In this document: piece after piece, positions 17,176 to 26,580 of the stretch
Numbering within the stretch: position 1 is the stretch's first letter
Layout: each line of letters starts with the position of its first letter
NCBI RefSeq assembly: GCF_017833255.1
Contig: NZ_JAFIBU010000001.1
Location: forward strand, 868,001-932,000
Reading direction: 5' to 3'
Length of the DNA stretch: 64,000 nt
DNA from: Paenibacillus sp. PvR098
GTDB taxonomy: Bacteria; Bacillota; Bacilli; Paenibacillales; NBRC-103111
The notes under the pieces: generated by a model
Told to the model about the DNA's origin: nothing
The model's database searches: none
Seen by the model: the letters and a program-made list of their open reading frames with translations, nothing else
Program-made: the position numbers and the translations under genes

Positions 17176-17190
17176 AAGTAATAATTACGT
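17176..17190. promoter_or_regulatory. Zur-box-like operator
   Basis: AAGTAATAATTACGT matches the Bacillus Zur box TCGTAATNATTACGA at 11-12 of 14 defined positions. It lies just downstream of a second possible promoter on the minus strand (TTGACG-17-TACACT, with TATAAT overlapping), so repression of a distal cobW promoter is plausible. Confidence 0.6.
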
Positions 17191-17338
17191 ATTATAGTGT
17201 AGCCTTGTTCTGATTTCCCGTCAATCTTTCATCTCCCTGTTTTCAATAACCGCATTTTCATTCTAAATTGGAAGCCGCCGGCATAGAAGCGTACAATATA
17301 AAGAAATACGGCAAGCAGAGAAAGAGGTGCAGTGAGGC

Positions 17339-18724
17339 ATGCCCATACGAACCTTCATTCGCGGAATTCCCCCACAGGTCTCTCCTTCAGTAAAGTTTCC
17401 GCAGCCTACCATTCAAATCGATCCGACATTTGCTTATTATTCAAACCGGTCGGAGGATAGCATCGCCGCAGAGCTGGAGCTGGCCGGTTATCGCTCAATA
17501 CGCTATTTCGTGACGAACGAAACCGCAGTCAATGGACGCTTGGTATCCGCATTACGTGAACGGGGGATGGAGGTTTGGGCCATGGTGCTCGGTAACGGCG
17601 CCTACGGAACCGGTCATCTTCCGGCGGATTGGAAAGATTGGCAAATGACCCTGCTGAAAAAGACGGATGACGGATTTTACCGTTTCTCTCTGTTCAGCCA
17701 TCGGTATACAGCGTGGAAAAAAGAAGCATCGGCTAAGCTAATCAAACAGCACCCTTTCACCGGCTTCGAGGTGGCCGAGCCTTATTTCCCAGAATGGAAC
17801 GGTCTAGACACCGGCGTTTACGGCGATGTTGGTCCTTGGGCAAGGCTTGCGTTCAAGAGGTTCAGCGGCTCTGAAATGCCGGAATTCCGTTACCCGAGCT
17901 CCCCCTACTATTATAAAAAGGACCGGGCGCGTTACCTCCTTTGGATCGACTTTAGGGTTCAAGCGGTTAATGGCTTCCTAAACGATCTCATTAACGGTCC
18001 CGGCGGTATACGCGAGACCAATCCCGATATACGGATTGCTACTTGGTCGCTCGCTGTGAACGCTGGCAATGATCCCGTTCAAGCCCTCAGAGAATACCAA
18101 GGCATCGATGCGGGCGCCATGATTCGTACGGTGCGTCCGGACGTGCATATGCTTCAAACCCATTGGCCCGATTGGATGCGCGCACGACTGAAGCCCGATT
18201 ATGTTAAGTATTACAAACCGTTTGTAGACAGAATCCGCGCCTCTCACCCCTCGATACCGCTCGGCATACAGACGGATATCGGTTCGCTTCGACGGATGCG
18301 GCGCAGCCGCGCCTGGATGGAGCGGTTTGCCGCAGCCGCTGCAAATCAGGGGTACCGGTTCTGGACCGCATACGAATATACCATCGGTCTTCCGATGTAT
18401 GAGGATAAACCCGAGCCGATTCGCGCATATCGTCCTGAACAAGGCGTCATCGTGCTGGAATTCAATAAACGATTGGATGCGCGATCTGCCGAGTGCAGCC
18501 AGCATTACCGTTGTGTTAGCCGCGGAAGCGAATTATTGATCTCTCTCACCATTACCCAGGTGGATGGACACCGGGTCGTCCTGCGTTCAGAGCAATTTCC
18601 TTCGGAGTCGTTTGAGCTTCGCATCACGGGAATCCGGGATACGCCCGAGTTATGGCTGCTCAAAAACGAAGCAGGTAACGAAACGACTCGAGGGTGCCGG
18701 GTCGAGATTCCCGATTTTCTTTGA
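17339..18724 (+). CDS. Hypothetical protein, possible TIM-barrel glycoside-hydrolase-like
   Basis: 461-residue soluble protein without signal peptide. I do not recognise a named family. Segments such as YRSIRYFVTNETAVNGRLV, WAMVLGNGAYG, TGFEVAEPYFPEWNG, IRIATWSLAVN, HMLQTHWPDW and PLGIQTDIGS recur as strand-loop units in the spacing of a beta/alpha barrel, with acidic residues at strand ends, as in uncharacterised glycoside-hydrolase-like proteins of Paenibacillus. The last 80 residues look like a small beta domain. AGAGGTG lies upstream of the ATG. It stands alone between cobW and the hemolysin III gene. Confidence 0.7.
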   Translation: MPIRTFIRGIPPQVSPSVKFPQPTIQIDPTFAYYSNRSEDSIAAELELAGYRSIRYFVTNETAVNGRLVSALRERGMEVWAMVLGNGAYGTGHLPADWKDWQMTLLKKTDDGFYRFSLFSHRYTAWKKEASAKLIKQHPFTGFEVAEPYFPEWNGLDTGVYGDVGPWARLAFKRFSGSEMPEFRYPSSPYYYKKDRARYLLWIDFRVQAVNGFLNDLINGPGGIRETNPDIRIATWSLAVNAGNDPVQALREYQGIDAGAMIRTVRPDVHMLQTHWPDWMRARLKPDYVKYYKPFVDRIRASHPSIPLGIQTDIGSLRRMRRSRAWMERFAAAAANQGYRFWTAYEYTIGLPMYEDKPEPIRAYRPEQGVIVLEFNKRLDARSAECSQHYRCVSRGSELLISLTITQVDGHRVVLRSEQFPSESFELRITGIRDTPELWLLKNEAGNETTRGCRVEIPDFL

Positions 18725-18840
18725 TCATTGGTCATTGATTGCATTTCAGGTTACAATGGATTATGTGGCCCTTGTCTCGCTTAGCTTTTTCATAAGCTGG
18801 TCAACTGGGGCCAACCTGACCCGACGGGAGTGAGTTTATT

Positions 18841-19476
18841 GTGACCATGGACTATTGGAAAGAAGAACGCGCGAACGCGGTCACCCACGGGATAGGTGCC
18901 GTTCTTAGCGTGGCGGCGCTTGTCCTGCTACTGATCCATTCGTTACGCAACGGAAGCGTATGGCATATCGTCAGCTTTTCCGTTTTCGGTGTATCGCTGA
19001 TACTACTGTATGTCTCCTCCACCCTGCTTCACAGCGCCCGTAAAGAGCGGTGGATCGACATCTTCTCTATCATGGACCACGCCGCCATTTTCGTGCTGAT
19101 TGCCGGAACCTATACGCCATTCTTGCTTGTTACGCTACGCGGTCCGCTAGGTTGGAGCTTATTCGGAATCGTTTGGGGACTCGCGCTGGCTGGGATCATT
19201 TTCAAGCTGTTTTTCGTCAAACGCTTCGTCCTGCTCTCCACGCTCTTTTATATCGCTATGGGTTGGCTTGTGATGTTTGCGTTTCGTCCGCTTCAAGAAG
19301 AATTGGCACAGGCGGGGATTGCATGGCTTGTTGCGGGAGGCTTACTCTATACGCTGGGTACGATTTTTTATTTATGGAGAAAAATCCGGTATCATCATGC
19401 GATCTGGCATTTATTCGTACTGGCCGGCAGCATCTGCCATTTCTTCACGATATATTTCTACGTGCTGCCCAAATAA
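18841..19476 (+). CDS. Hemolysin III / YqfA family membrane protein
   Basis: 211-residue integral membrane protein of the PAQR/TrhA family with seven hydrophobic segments. The diagnostic residues are visible: EERANAVTHGIGA at the start, STLLHSA near residue 60, IMDHAAIFVLIAGTYTPF near 77 and the closing HHAIWHLFVLAGS near 184; the His, Asp and Ser residues form the metal site. In E. coli the homologue contributes to membrane energetics or lipid homeostasis; haemolysis is not established for most members. GTG at 18841 is preferred because GGGAG lies 10 bases before it. A terminator follows. Confidence 0.9.
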   Translation: MTMDYWKEERANAVTHGIGAVLSVAALVLLLIHSLRNGSVWHIVSFSVFGVSLILLYVSSTLLHSARKERWIDIFSIMDHAAIFVLIAGTYTPFLLVTLRGPLGWSLFGIVWGLALAGIIFKLFFVKRFVLLSTLFYIAMGWLVMFAFRPLQEELAQAGIAWLVAGGLLYTLGTIFYLWRKIRYHHAIWHLFVLAGSICHFFTIYFYVLPK

Positions 19477-19485
19477 TTGCTTACA

Positions 19486-19530
19486 AAAAAGAGATAGACC
19501 GGGAGACTCGATCGAGCGCTCCCGGTCTAT
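19486..19530. terminator. Bidirectional terminator between convergent genes
   Basis: ATAGACCGGGAG / CTCCCGGTCTAT perfect 12-base stem; an A-run on its left gives a T-run on the minus strand, so it best serves the minus-strand DUF4395 gene. Confidence 0.8.
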
Positions 19531-19548
19531 GTGCATCTTTAAGGATGT

Positions 19549-19959
19549 TTATCGGCGGCGAAGCTGTTTGAACTGGAAATAGATAAAGCATCCGACACAG
19601 AATCCGCAGATCGCAACGAATGCCGCAATGGCTACCACTCCTGCAAAGAGATAGCCTATCCAGCCTCCAGGCATTAACCAGAAAGAAAGTATAGATAAAG
19701 TCAATAATGCCACGGCGATGGAATTGTTAAACCGCTGCAGCTCAGCGGCTTCCGTCTGAGCACCGGCTATACGGCTGCGCAGCAGCGGGGCTGCCAGCTG
19801 TACGATCAGGTTCGCACGCACACCCTGCCATAAGCCGATCATTTGAATCGCCCATAAGGCGGCAATCAGAAAGGGCTGTTGGAATAGGATGGCGAGAACC
19901 ACAAATAACACGATACCCGTCTGATTCGCACGGACATAAGGGATAGGAATTTCTTTCAT
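19549..19959 (-). CDS. DUF4395 family membrane protein
   Basis: 136-residue membrane protein with three or four hydrophobic segments. The family's hallmarks are an N-terminal IPIPYVRANQTGIV segment and a C-terminal CGFCVGCFIYFQ motif with paired cysteines. Function is unknown; members are often near thioredoxin-like or sulfur-transfer genes, which is not the case here. ATG at 19959 is preferred (AAAGGTGG ten bases upstream) over GTG at 19968. It begins 23 bases after topB and is probably co-transcribed with it. Confidence 0.8.
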   Translation of the reverse strand: MKEIPIPYVRANQTGIVLFVVLAILFQQPFLIAALWAIQMIGLWQGVRANLIVQLAAPLLRSRIAGAQTEAAELQRFNNSIAVALLTLSILSFWLMPGGWIGYLFAGVVAIAAFVAICGFCVGCFIYFQFKQLRRR

Positions 19960-19982
19960 CTTCGACACTCCACCTTTCGACT

Positions 19983-22319
19983 TTAAGATTCTTGCGTCGC
20001 CGGCTCCAGCCTTAGCTGACCGGTGTTTTTGTCTTGGAGCACAATACGTCCTTCGAGCGTGCGCCCGTGTTCATCAGACAGCTTCATCAGCGCCGTCCGA
20101 CCGTGCTTGAGCAAATACGTCACGGCCGTATCGGTCAGCGTCGCTCCGAAGCTGTCCTTCCATACTACGAAGCCGCAGCCACTCTTATATTCGCTGCAGC
20201 CGTAGCCGCGGTTGCCGCGGATAATCCGCCCACCGCAGCCCTGGCGCGGGCACGCGGCTAATGCAACCCGCGGCTGAGGCGCCGCCGCGCTCTCGGCCTG
20301 CGGCTGCGGCTCGGCAGTCGCGCGGGTGCCGCGTTTGACCCGCGTCCGCGCAGGCGCCTCCGCTTCGCGGCCTTCGGCTTCGCCACTGGCAGCCGCGGGT
20401 TTGGCGCTGCTCTTGCCTTTGCCCCTCTGTCGCGGGGCCGGAGCCGCCGCCTGGTCCGCGAACGCCTGCTTCGCTGCCGGTGACTGCACGCGCACCTTCT
20501 CTACGATCAGGGCGGAGAAGCGCTTGACGTTCTGCATGAACGTCTCGTCAGAGGCCGCATCGCGGGCGATCTCGTTGAGCCGGCGCTCCCATTGGCCGGT
20601 CATCTCCGGTGAGGTCAGCAGCTCGACACCTGCGCCGCGAATCAGCTCCACGGCGGTGCGCCCTTTGAGCGTGATCGCAATCCGCTTGCCCTGCATCACG
20701 ACATAGCCGACGTGCTTCAGCCGTTCGATGACCGAAGCCCGGGTTGCCGGTGTCCCAAGACCGGAATCCTTCATCGCGTCCCGCAGCTCATCATCTTCGA
20801 TCTGCTTCCCGGCGCTTTCCATTGCCTTCAGCAGCGTTCCTTCCGTGTAAGCCTTCGGAGGCTGCGTCTCCTTCTCCTTGGCTGCGCTGTCTTTACAGAC
20901 AACCTCCTGAGCAGGATCCAGCGTAAAAGGAGTTTGAATTTCCTCTTCAGCGGCCTCGTCTTCCTCCTCCTTCTCGGAGGACTTCCCCCGTCCGCGGCTT
21001 GTCGGCTTTTCCTTGGCCTGATCAGCATAAATGACTTTCCAGCCGAGCGCCAGCAGCTGCTTTACGGTGCTCTTGAACCGCTCGCCTTCTGCCAACGTGA
21101 GCACCGTATGCACTTTGTAAGTGGCTGGCGGATAGAAGTGCGACAAAAACCGCCGTACAATCAAATCATACAGCTTCTGCTCATCGGGCGTCAGTCCGTT
21201 TGGCATCTTATGCGTTGGCAGGATGGCATGGTGATCCTCTACCTTCGTCGGGTTGCACACCGCTTTGTTATTTTTATGCACAAGCTTCTTATCCGCTTGT
21301 TCCACCAGAGACGAATAACCGGTTTTGCCGAGCTGGTCCAGCGCTCGATGCATCTCGGGAATATTTTGCTCCGTCACATAGTTGGAGTTAGTACGGGGGT
21401 AGCTGATCGCCTTATGCTTCTCATATAGTGCCTGAGCCAGATCCAGCGTCTTCTTCGCCGAAAAGCTGAACTTGGCATTAGCTTCTCTCTGCAGCAGAGT
21501 GAGATCATACAGTTTGAACGGATACTCCCTCGTATCCTTTACGTCGTAGCTCTCGATTCGGCCAGCCCGTCCCTTCACTTTAGCCGCGAGCGCAGCCGCT
21601 TTCTCACCGTCGGTCAGCCTCTCTCCCTGCCACAACCCGCGGTACAAGCTCTCTCCCTGCGCGAACCAGGCTTCCACCTCGAAGAACTTGTTGGACGTAA
21701 ACGCTTCGATTTCCTTCTGCCGGTCATAAAGCAGCGCTAGCACCGGCGTCTGTACTCGACCAACTGACAGCAGTTCTTTGTGCTTGGTTGTGAAGGCGCG
21801 CGAACCGTTCATGCCGATCAGCCAATCAGCCTCGCTCCTGGCCTTCGCCGCACGTGTCAAAGGCTCGAACTCTACTCCCTCCTTTAGCTCGGCGAACCCT
21901 TTGCGGATCGTCTCCGGCGTTAAGTCCGAAATCCAAAGACGCTTTACCGGATGCTTCAGCTTCAGATGGCGTTGGATCAAGGAAAAAATGTGCTGCCCTT
22001 CCCTTCCGGCATCGCATGCATTAACGAGGCGATCGCTTCGCTTAGCCAGCTCGGCAATAACCTTCAGCTGGTCCTTCGTCTTCGGATTCGGTATCAGCTT
22101 AAACTGATCGGGAATGATGGGCAGATCGTTGAAGTTCCACTTTTTGTATCTTTCATCATATGCGTCGGGCTCCGCTAATCCGATCAAATGTCCGATCGCC
22201 CATGTAATAATATACTGTTCTCCTTCAATATATGAACGGTGATTTTTAGCTTTGGGATCTATTGCGGCGGCTATATTTCGTCCCATATTTGGTTTTTCCG
22301 CAATGATGAGTGTTTTCAA
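19983..22319 (-). CDS. topB: DNA topoisomerase III
   Basis: Type IA topoisomerase of 778 residues that relaxes and decatenates DNA. The TOPRIM domain opens with TLIIAEKPNMGR and carries CDAGREGQ near residue 100. The catalytic tyrosine is in AISYPRTNSNYV near residue 310. The C-terminal part contains a Lys/Ala/Pro-rich disordered linker (about residues 620-700) and a zinc-ribbon-like CPRQGCGGRI...GYGCSEYKSGC motif with a final basic tail. TTG at 22319 is preferred: AGGAG lies ten bases upstream and the protein then starts as family members do. The linker region is much richer in G+C than its surroundings. Confidence 0.93.
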   Translation of the reverse strand: MKTLIIAEKPNMGRNIAAAIDPKAKNHRSYIEGEQYIITWAIGHLIGLAEPDAYDERYKKWNFNDLPIIPDQFKLIPNPKTKDQLKVIAELAKRSDRLVNACDAGREGQHIFSLIQRHLKLKHPVKRLWISDLTPETIRKGFAELKEGVEFEPLTRAAKARSEADWLIGMNGSRAFTTKHKELLSVGRVQTPVLALLYDRQKEIEAFTSNKFFEVEAWFAQGESLYRGLWQGERLTDGEKAAALAAKVKGRAGRIESYDVKDTREYPFKLYDLTLLQREANAKFSFSAKKTLDLAQALYEKHKAISYPRTNSNYVTEQNIPEMHRALDQLGKTGYSSLVEQADKKLVHKNNKAVCNPTKVEDHHAILPTHKMPNGLTPDEQKLYDLIVRRFLSHFYPPATYKVHTVLTLAEGERFKSTVKQLLALGWKVIYADQAKEKPTSRGRGKSSEKEEEDEAAEEEIQTPFTLDPAQEVVCKDSAAKEKETQPPKAYTEGTLLKAMESAGKQIEDDELRDAMKDSGLGTPATRASVIERLKHVGYVVMQGKRIAITLKGRTAVELIRGAGVELLTSPEMTGQWERRLNEIARDAASDETFMQNVKRFSALIVEKVRVQSPAAKQAFADQAAAPAPRQRGKGKSSAKPAAASGEAEGREAEAPARTRVKRGTRATAEPQPQAESAAAPQPRVALAACPRQGCGGRIIRGNRGYGCSEYKSGCGFVVWKDSFGATLTDTAVTYLLKHGRTALMKLSDEHGRTLEGRIVLQDKNTGQLRLEPATQES

Positions 22320-22927
22320 ACGACTATCGCTCCTCAAGAAGAAACATCTATATAAACTAAGTATAGAATAACATATTTAGCTGAACTTGTACGACCCGTT
22401 GATCAACCATAGCTCACCTCACTGAAAACGAAAGAAGCCGTCTCCGTTTGTTCAGGAAACAGCTCAGACTATGATAATCAATCCACTTATAAGTGTCAAG
22501 GCATCCGGAATGGCCATCCAAAAAAATAAAATCCCCCATCGCATAAGTTCCGGTTTCGGTGCAAGCCAATGTAATGATAACGCGCTTGCTCTCTCTCCTC
22601 TCCATTAATTCATCTGGTTTAGCCGCCCGTTTCATCCATTCTGACTGTTTCTATGTAATAATTACTGTTAATAGCATGTTACTTTATGCCAACATTTTTT
22701 GTAAATAGTATTTATTACATCTTACAAAAACCAATCTAGCATTTTTTTTCAACTATTTATGCCCTGTCGTAAAGCTAGCCTCACTTAAGCGTTGGATGGT
22801 TTGTTCACGCATCAGCCTGATGTACATTGTGCATATTAGAATTAAAAAATAAAATATCTACTACCATTTTCGCATTGGGTTGAAATTCAGGATTAATACT
22901 CATCGTCCACGAAGAGGAGTATCCTCC
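22320..22927. other. Mostly gene-free interval
   Basis: Contains one weak minus-strand frame (22414-22635, listed separately). Most of the stretch 22640-22900 is AT-rich and shows no frame with a ribosome binding site. The binding site of the downstream hydrolase gene (GAAGAGGAG, 22911-22919) lies at its right end. Confidence 0.4.
22414..22635 (-). CDS. Doubtful small ORF, 73 residues
   Basis: A minus-strand frame reading MKRAAKPDELMERRESKRV and further to a basic tail. It has two Cys in the middle and no recognisable domain; the ribosome binding site is poor. An internal ATG (MERRESKRVI) is possible. Kept because it is the only frame in a 600-base gap and its composition is not obviously non-coding, but it may be spurious. 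Confidence 0.25.
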   Translation of the reverse strand: MKRAAKPDELMERRESKRVIITLACTETGTYAMGDFIFLDGHSGCLDTYKWIDYHSLSCFLNKRRRLLSFSVR

Positions 22928-23785
22928 ATGTCCATACATATAGATAATCATTTGTTTGATTCAAGCGTTCAACAGCTTACCTTATATTGCCGAACTTGGA
23001 TACCTATACATGCGAAAGCCCTGCTTATTTTTTTGCATGGAGCAGGACAGCATTCGGGACATTACTCTCATGTAGGGACAGAGTGTTTAAAACGGCGGAT
23101 TGCTCTCGCCGCTCCTGATCTGCGAGGATTTGGACGTTCGGGAGGAAAACGGGGTCACATTCACCGGTTTCAAGATTACCTGGATGATTTAGATGAGCTG
23201 GTGACCCGCTTGCAAAGCCAATATTCGGGATTGCCGATTTACTTATTCGGCCATAGTTTAGGAGGTCTCATTGCTGTACGTTATGTTCAACATTTTGCGG
23301 ACAAGATAGCCGGAGTTCTATTGTCTTCGCCCGCACTCGGGATTCATTTCCCCCCATTCATCATCAAAAAATGCATTGAATTTTTTTCGTTAGTCACTCC
23401 GTCCCTGCCCATCGACCTGATCAAATGGAATGAAAGTCTGCGGAAGCTGCAATGGTTTCACTCGAGTTTCCCGAATTGGACTTCTGAATTCATACATGAC
23501 CAGATGCCGGCCATCCAATATACTCCACGCTGGTGTACGGAAATGGTGCATAATGGAGCAATGGCTTTATCGGAGGTGCAGAAGTTTCATTTTCCGGTAT
23601 TATTTCTTTATGATGTATACGATCCGGTCATCAATGCTGACGTCATTACCCAATTTATCGAAACAATTCCATCAAAAGATAAACAAAGTATCGTGTTTCA
23701 GGACCGAGAACATCAGCCCCTGCAGGGGTACCGTAAAGAAGAGGCGCTTGAACACATTTTTCAGTGGTTAGTTCTCCGAATGTAG
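22928..23785 (+). CDS. Alpha/beta hydrolase, monoacylglycerol lipase-like
   Basis: 285-residue serine hydrolase resembling lysophospholipase/monoacylglycerol lipase (YtpA, PldB). The oxyanion segment LIFLHGAGQHSGHY lies near residue 35, DLRGFGRSGGKRGHI near 62, the nucleophile elbow FGHSLGGL near 100, an acid in YDVYDPVI near 230 and the catalytic His in REHQPLQG near 262. The start at 22928 follows GAAGAGGAG by eight bases; the longer reading from 22880 includes that site. It is convergent with moaA, with only two bases between the stop codons. Likely substrates are monoglycerides or lysolipids. Confidence 0.82.
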   Translation: MSIHIDNHLFDSSVQQLTLYCRTWIPIHAKALLIFLHGAGQHSGHYSHVGTECLKRRIALAAPDLRGFGRSGGKRGHIHRFQDYLDDLDELVTRLQSQYSGLPIYLFGHSLGGLIAVRYVQHFADKIAGVLLSSPALGIHFPPFIIKKCIEFFSLVTPSLPIDLIKWNESLRKLQWFHSSFPNWTSEFIHDQMPAIQYTPRWCTEMVHNGAMALSEVQKFHFPVLFLYDVYDPVINADVITQFIETIPSKDKQSIVFQDREHQPLQGYRKEEALEHIFQWLVLRM

Positions 23786-23787
23786 TC

Positions 23788-24810
23788 CTACCCGCCCAAA
23801 TAAGACATCTCTGCCTTCTTTATTCCGGTGCTCGAAGTATGACTTAACCTCACTTCAGAATAACGGTCTTCTCTTTTCTGCCATGTATCGCGAATCAGCT
23901 GCTCTAGCTCCGTATCACTGGCTCCATCCCGCAGCGGCGTCCGCAAATCTAAGCCTTCGGAAGCAAACAAGCAGGTGTACAAACGTCCTTCTGCAGACAA
24001 TCTGGCTCTAGTGCACGTAGAGCAAAAAGCTTGCGTCACCGACGAAATCACGCCGATCTCCACATCCGTACCGGCATAACGGTACCGGCTTGCCACTTCC
24101 CCGTAATAGTTGGCCTCGACCGGCTCCAAAGGCATCTCGGCGTTAATCATCTCTACAATGGCACGGCTTGGGACTACCTGATCTAGCTTCCATCCATTCG
24201 TATTTCCAACATCCATAAATTCGATGAATCGAAGCGTGTGTCCCTTCTCCTTAAAATAACGGGACATGGGAAGGATGTCGCTTTCATTGCTTCCCTTTTT
24301 GACAACCATATTGATTTTGACCGGGAAGCCCGCTTGTGCAGCAGCATCAATGCCGTCCAATACCGACGACACCTTATAGCCTACTCCGTTTATTAAGGCA
24401 AAGCGTTCATCATCAAGGCTATCCAAGCTTACCGTTACCCTGCGCAGTCCGGCTGTCTTTAGTGCTGACGCATGTTTAGCCAGCAAGGAGCCGTTCGTCG
24501 TCAAAGCAATGTCCTCGATCCCTTCTACCCCGTTGATCATGGTGATCAGTCTTTGCAGCTCGCCACGCATCAACGGTTCACCGCCGGTAAGTCGAATTTT
24601 TTTCACACCAAGCCTCGTAAAAATATCTGTCAGTCGGGTTAATTCTTCAAACGAAAGCAATTTATTCTTCTCTAAAAAAGCATAACCCGCACCAAAAATT
24701 TCGGCAGGCATGCAGTACGTACAGCGAAAATTGCACCGATCGGTCACGGAAATCCGCAAATCTCTCAACGTTCGATGCAGACGATCCTTTACCGTGTCAT
24801 GATGATCCAT
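23788..24810 (-). CDS. moaA: GTP 3',8-cyclase (molybdenum cofactor biosynthesis protein A)
   Basis: Radical SAM enzyme that converts GTP to the cyclic precursor on the way to molybdopterin. 340 residues, the usual size. The N-terminal 4Fe-4S motif CNFRCTYC lies near residue 27, LTGGEPLMR near 73 and the C-terminal cluster with [18 protein letters not shown] near 260. The protein ends in YLGG, the conserved GG tail needed for catalysis. ATG at 24810 has AAAGGAG eight bases upstream and is preferred over 24837. No other moa gene is in the window, so it stands alone here. Confidence 0.94.
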   Translation of the reverse strand: MDHHDTVKDRLHRTLRDLRISVTDRCNFRCTYCMPAEIFGAGYAFLEKNKLLSFEELTRLTDIFTRLGVKKIRLTGGEPLMRGELQRLITMINGVEGIEDIALTTNGSLLAKHASALKTAGLRRVTVSLDSLDDERFALINGVGYKVSSVLDGIDAAAQAGFPVKINMVVKKGSNESDILPMSRYFKEKGHTLRFIEFMDVGNTNGWKLDQVVPSRAIVEMINAEMPLEPVEANYYGEVASRYRYAGTDVEIGVISSVTQAFCSTCTRARLSAEGRLYTCLFASEGLDLRTPLRDGASDTELEQLIRDTWQKREDRYSEVRLSHTSSTGIKKAEMSYLGG

Positions 24811-24999
24811 CCTCTTGACTCCTTTCATGTGAATCATTTACATTTTATCACAAGTTGAGGAGCGATAAACGAAAACTTTATGGGCAGCAAGTAAAGAAAT
24901 CCTAAGAACAAAAGGAAAGAACTTTAAATATTTGTTATGCAAATCGATGGGACCCATATAATTTAAAGAGAAGACTCCTATGCATTACGGAAGGAATGT

Positions 25000-25929
25000 A
25001 TGCTTATGGCTATTCGTCCCCCTTTATTAAAACAAGGTGATACCATAGGAATCGTTACTTTGGGTAGTCCGTTAGAGGCAGATGTCATTCATGCGCGGGT
25101 AGATATTCTGAAAAGCATGGGGTTTAATGTCATACTTGGACAATATGTATATGCCCGGAACGGATTTCTTGCGGGTTCAGACCAAGAACGTGCTATGGAT
25201 TTGATGAGAATGTTTGAAGACAAGCAGGTAAAAATGATTCTGCCTACCCGCGGCGGCGTAGGCGTCGCCGGCATTCTTCCTTATCTGGATTATGATTCGA
25301 TCCGGAGAAATCCAAAAATAGTAACGGGATACAGCGATATTACAGTATTGTTAAACACACTGTATCAATTCGCCGATTTCATTACGTTTCAAAGTCTCCT
25401 GCTGATTGACTTCAGGCCCGATACTCCTGCATATAATTTCAACCAGTTTTTCTCCGTAACATCTTCCTATGCTCCTTATCGGCCAATCCAAAATCCGCCG
25501 GGCATCCCACTAGTCAGCAGAGTTCCCGGGAACGTTACAGGTCCGCTTATCGGAGGCACTCTGACATCCTTTATCGGCACTCTGGGTACACCCTTTGAGA
25601 TCGATCCAAAAAGTAAAATACTGGTCCTGGAAGACACACACGAACCGATCAATACGATCTACAGGTATTTGAACCATTTGAAGCTGGCCGGAGTATTCGA
25701 GGACTGTATTGGAATCATTATGGGGGAATGCAGCGGTTGTACGATCTCTTATGGCAAATCATACGAAGACCTCATTAACGAATTCCTTGTACCTCTCGGA
25801 AAGCCCCTCATGACGAATCTCACAACAGCACATGGATTGTATAAAGCCGCGCTCCCTATTGGGGCTAGGGTTAATCTGAACACTATGAATAATACGTTGG
25901 CTGTACTTGAACCAACCGTCAGTGTTTGA
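25000..25929 (+). CDS. LD-carboxypeptidase (peptidase S66)
   Basis: 309-residue cytoplasmic serine peptidase that removes the terminal D-Ala from tetrapeptides in murein recycling (LdcA), or confers microcin C-type resistance in MccF relatives. The N-terminal DTIGIVTLGSP and LPTRGGVGVAG segments are typical. The nucleophile is in VTGYSDIT near residue 112, the catalytic Glu in VLEDTHEPINTIYRYL near 208 and the His in TAHGLYKAALPIGA near 275. Either ATG 25000 or ATG 25006 could be used, since AAGGA lies four and ten bases before them respectively. Single-gene unit. Confidence 0.88.
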   Translation: MLMAIRPPLLKQGDTIGIVTLGSPLEADVIHARVDILKSMGFNVILGQYVYARNGFLAGSDQERAMDLMRMFEDKQVKMILPTRGGVGVAGILPYLDYDSIRRNPKIVTGYSDITVLLNTLYQFADFITFQSLLLIDFRPDTPAYNFNQFFSVTSSYAPYRPIQNPPGIPLVSRVPGNVTGPLIGGTLTSFIGTLGTPFEIDPKSKILVLEDTHEPINTIYRYLNHLKLAGVFEDCIGIIMGECSGCTISYGKSYEDLINEFLVPLGKPLMTNLTTAHGLYKAALPIGARVNLNTMNNTLAVLEPTVSV

Positions 25930-26051
25930 ATCGAATGAAACGCGTTCTTATATAACCATTATAGCAAGTGCTTGTAAAGCAAAAAACGACGTGACACCAC
26001 TGACCGCTTATCGCGATCAGTGATCACATCGAATCTTCCTCATTGCATGCA

Positions 26052-26360
26052 TTAGATAAAAAAGAACGGAATCGCAAAAAGAAACGCCAAAGCCGCAAGT
26101 GAAACAGCGAATGGAGAGAAAAAAGGAGTAAATGCAGAGGTCTTTGCTTTCATTTGATGGCTGATTTGGTCCTTGGCTTTGTTTGCCTTACTTGTCGAGA
26201 CCGAGGCCAATCCATGTGTATATTCATCCAAGTATAAGTTTCCGCCTTCAACCCGTCCTATTTTGCCGATGCAATAGGAGCCATCGTGAAACACGGCGCA
26301 TACATGCCGCCCAACATAGGGACTAATTTGTTCCGCAGTAATCGGATAAATACTCTCCAA
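26052..26360 (-). CDS. Small membrane-anchored protein with an LSm-like N-terminus
   Basis: 102-residue protein. The N-terminal half (ITAEQISPYVGRHVCAVFHDGSYCIGKIGRVEGGNLYLDEY) has the strand pattern of small SM/LSm-like barrels seen in several uncharacterised proteins of spore formers. A linker rich in Lys and Ser follows, then a C-terminal membrane segment (residues about 80-102). TTG at 26360 has GGAGG upstream. The function is not known; related short proteins are often found in sporulating Bacillales, which is family-level knowledge rather than evidence here. Confidence 0.65.
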   Translation of the reverse strand: MESIYPITAEQISPYVGRHVCAVFHDGSYCIGKIGRVEGGNLYLDEYTHGLASVSTSKANKAKDQISHQMKAKTSAFTPFFSPFAVSLAALAFLFAIPFFFI

Positions 26361-26520
26361 ACAAATCCCTCCTCAACCTTATGGAAGAAAGGACAATAAT
26401 GACCTCTGCACAACCGGCGCCAGCTGTACGTTATGCCATAGGACTTCCCCTTTCTCTGGTTTATCCTATGGTATATGAAGACCTTGAGTTTGGACTTATC
26501 GAAAATTAGGTGCTCATCCT

Positions 26521-26566
26521 ACAAAACAAGCATTCCTTCACAGCAGGTTCAGGAGGATGCTTGTTT
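26521..26566 (-). terminator. Terminator of fumC
   Basis: AAACAAGCATTCCT pairs with AGGATGCTTGTTT (one bulge), and TTTTG follows on the minus strand, 15 bases past the fumC stop codon. Confidence 0.7.
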
Positions 26567-26580
26567 ACGCTTGCTTTGTA

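Noticed and set aside
20712..21428. 238-codon plus-strand frame opposite topB
   Set aside because: Shadow of topB coding sequence; no start signal.
25980..26030. Imperfect hairpin after the LD-carboxypeptidase gene
   Set aside because: The stem around CACTGA/TCAGTG is interrupted and no T-run follows, so terminator status is not supported.
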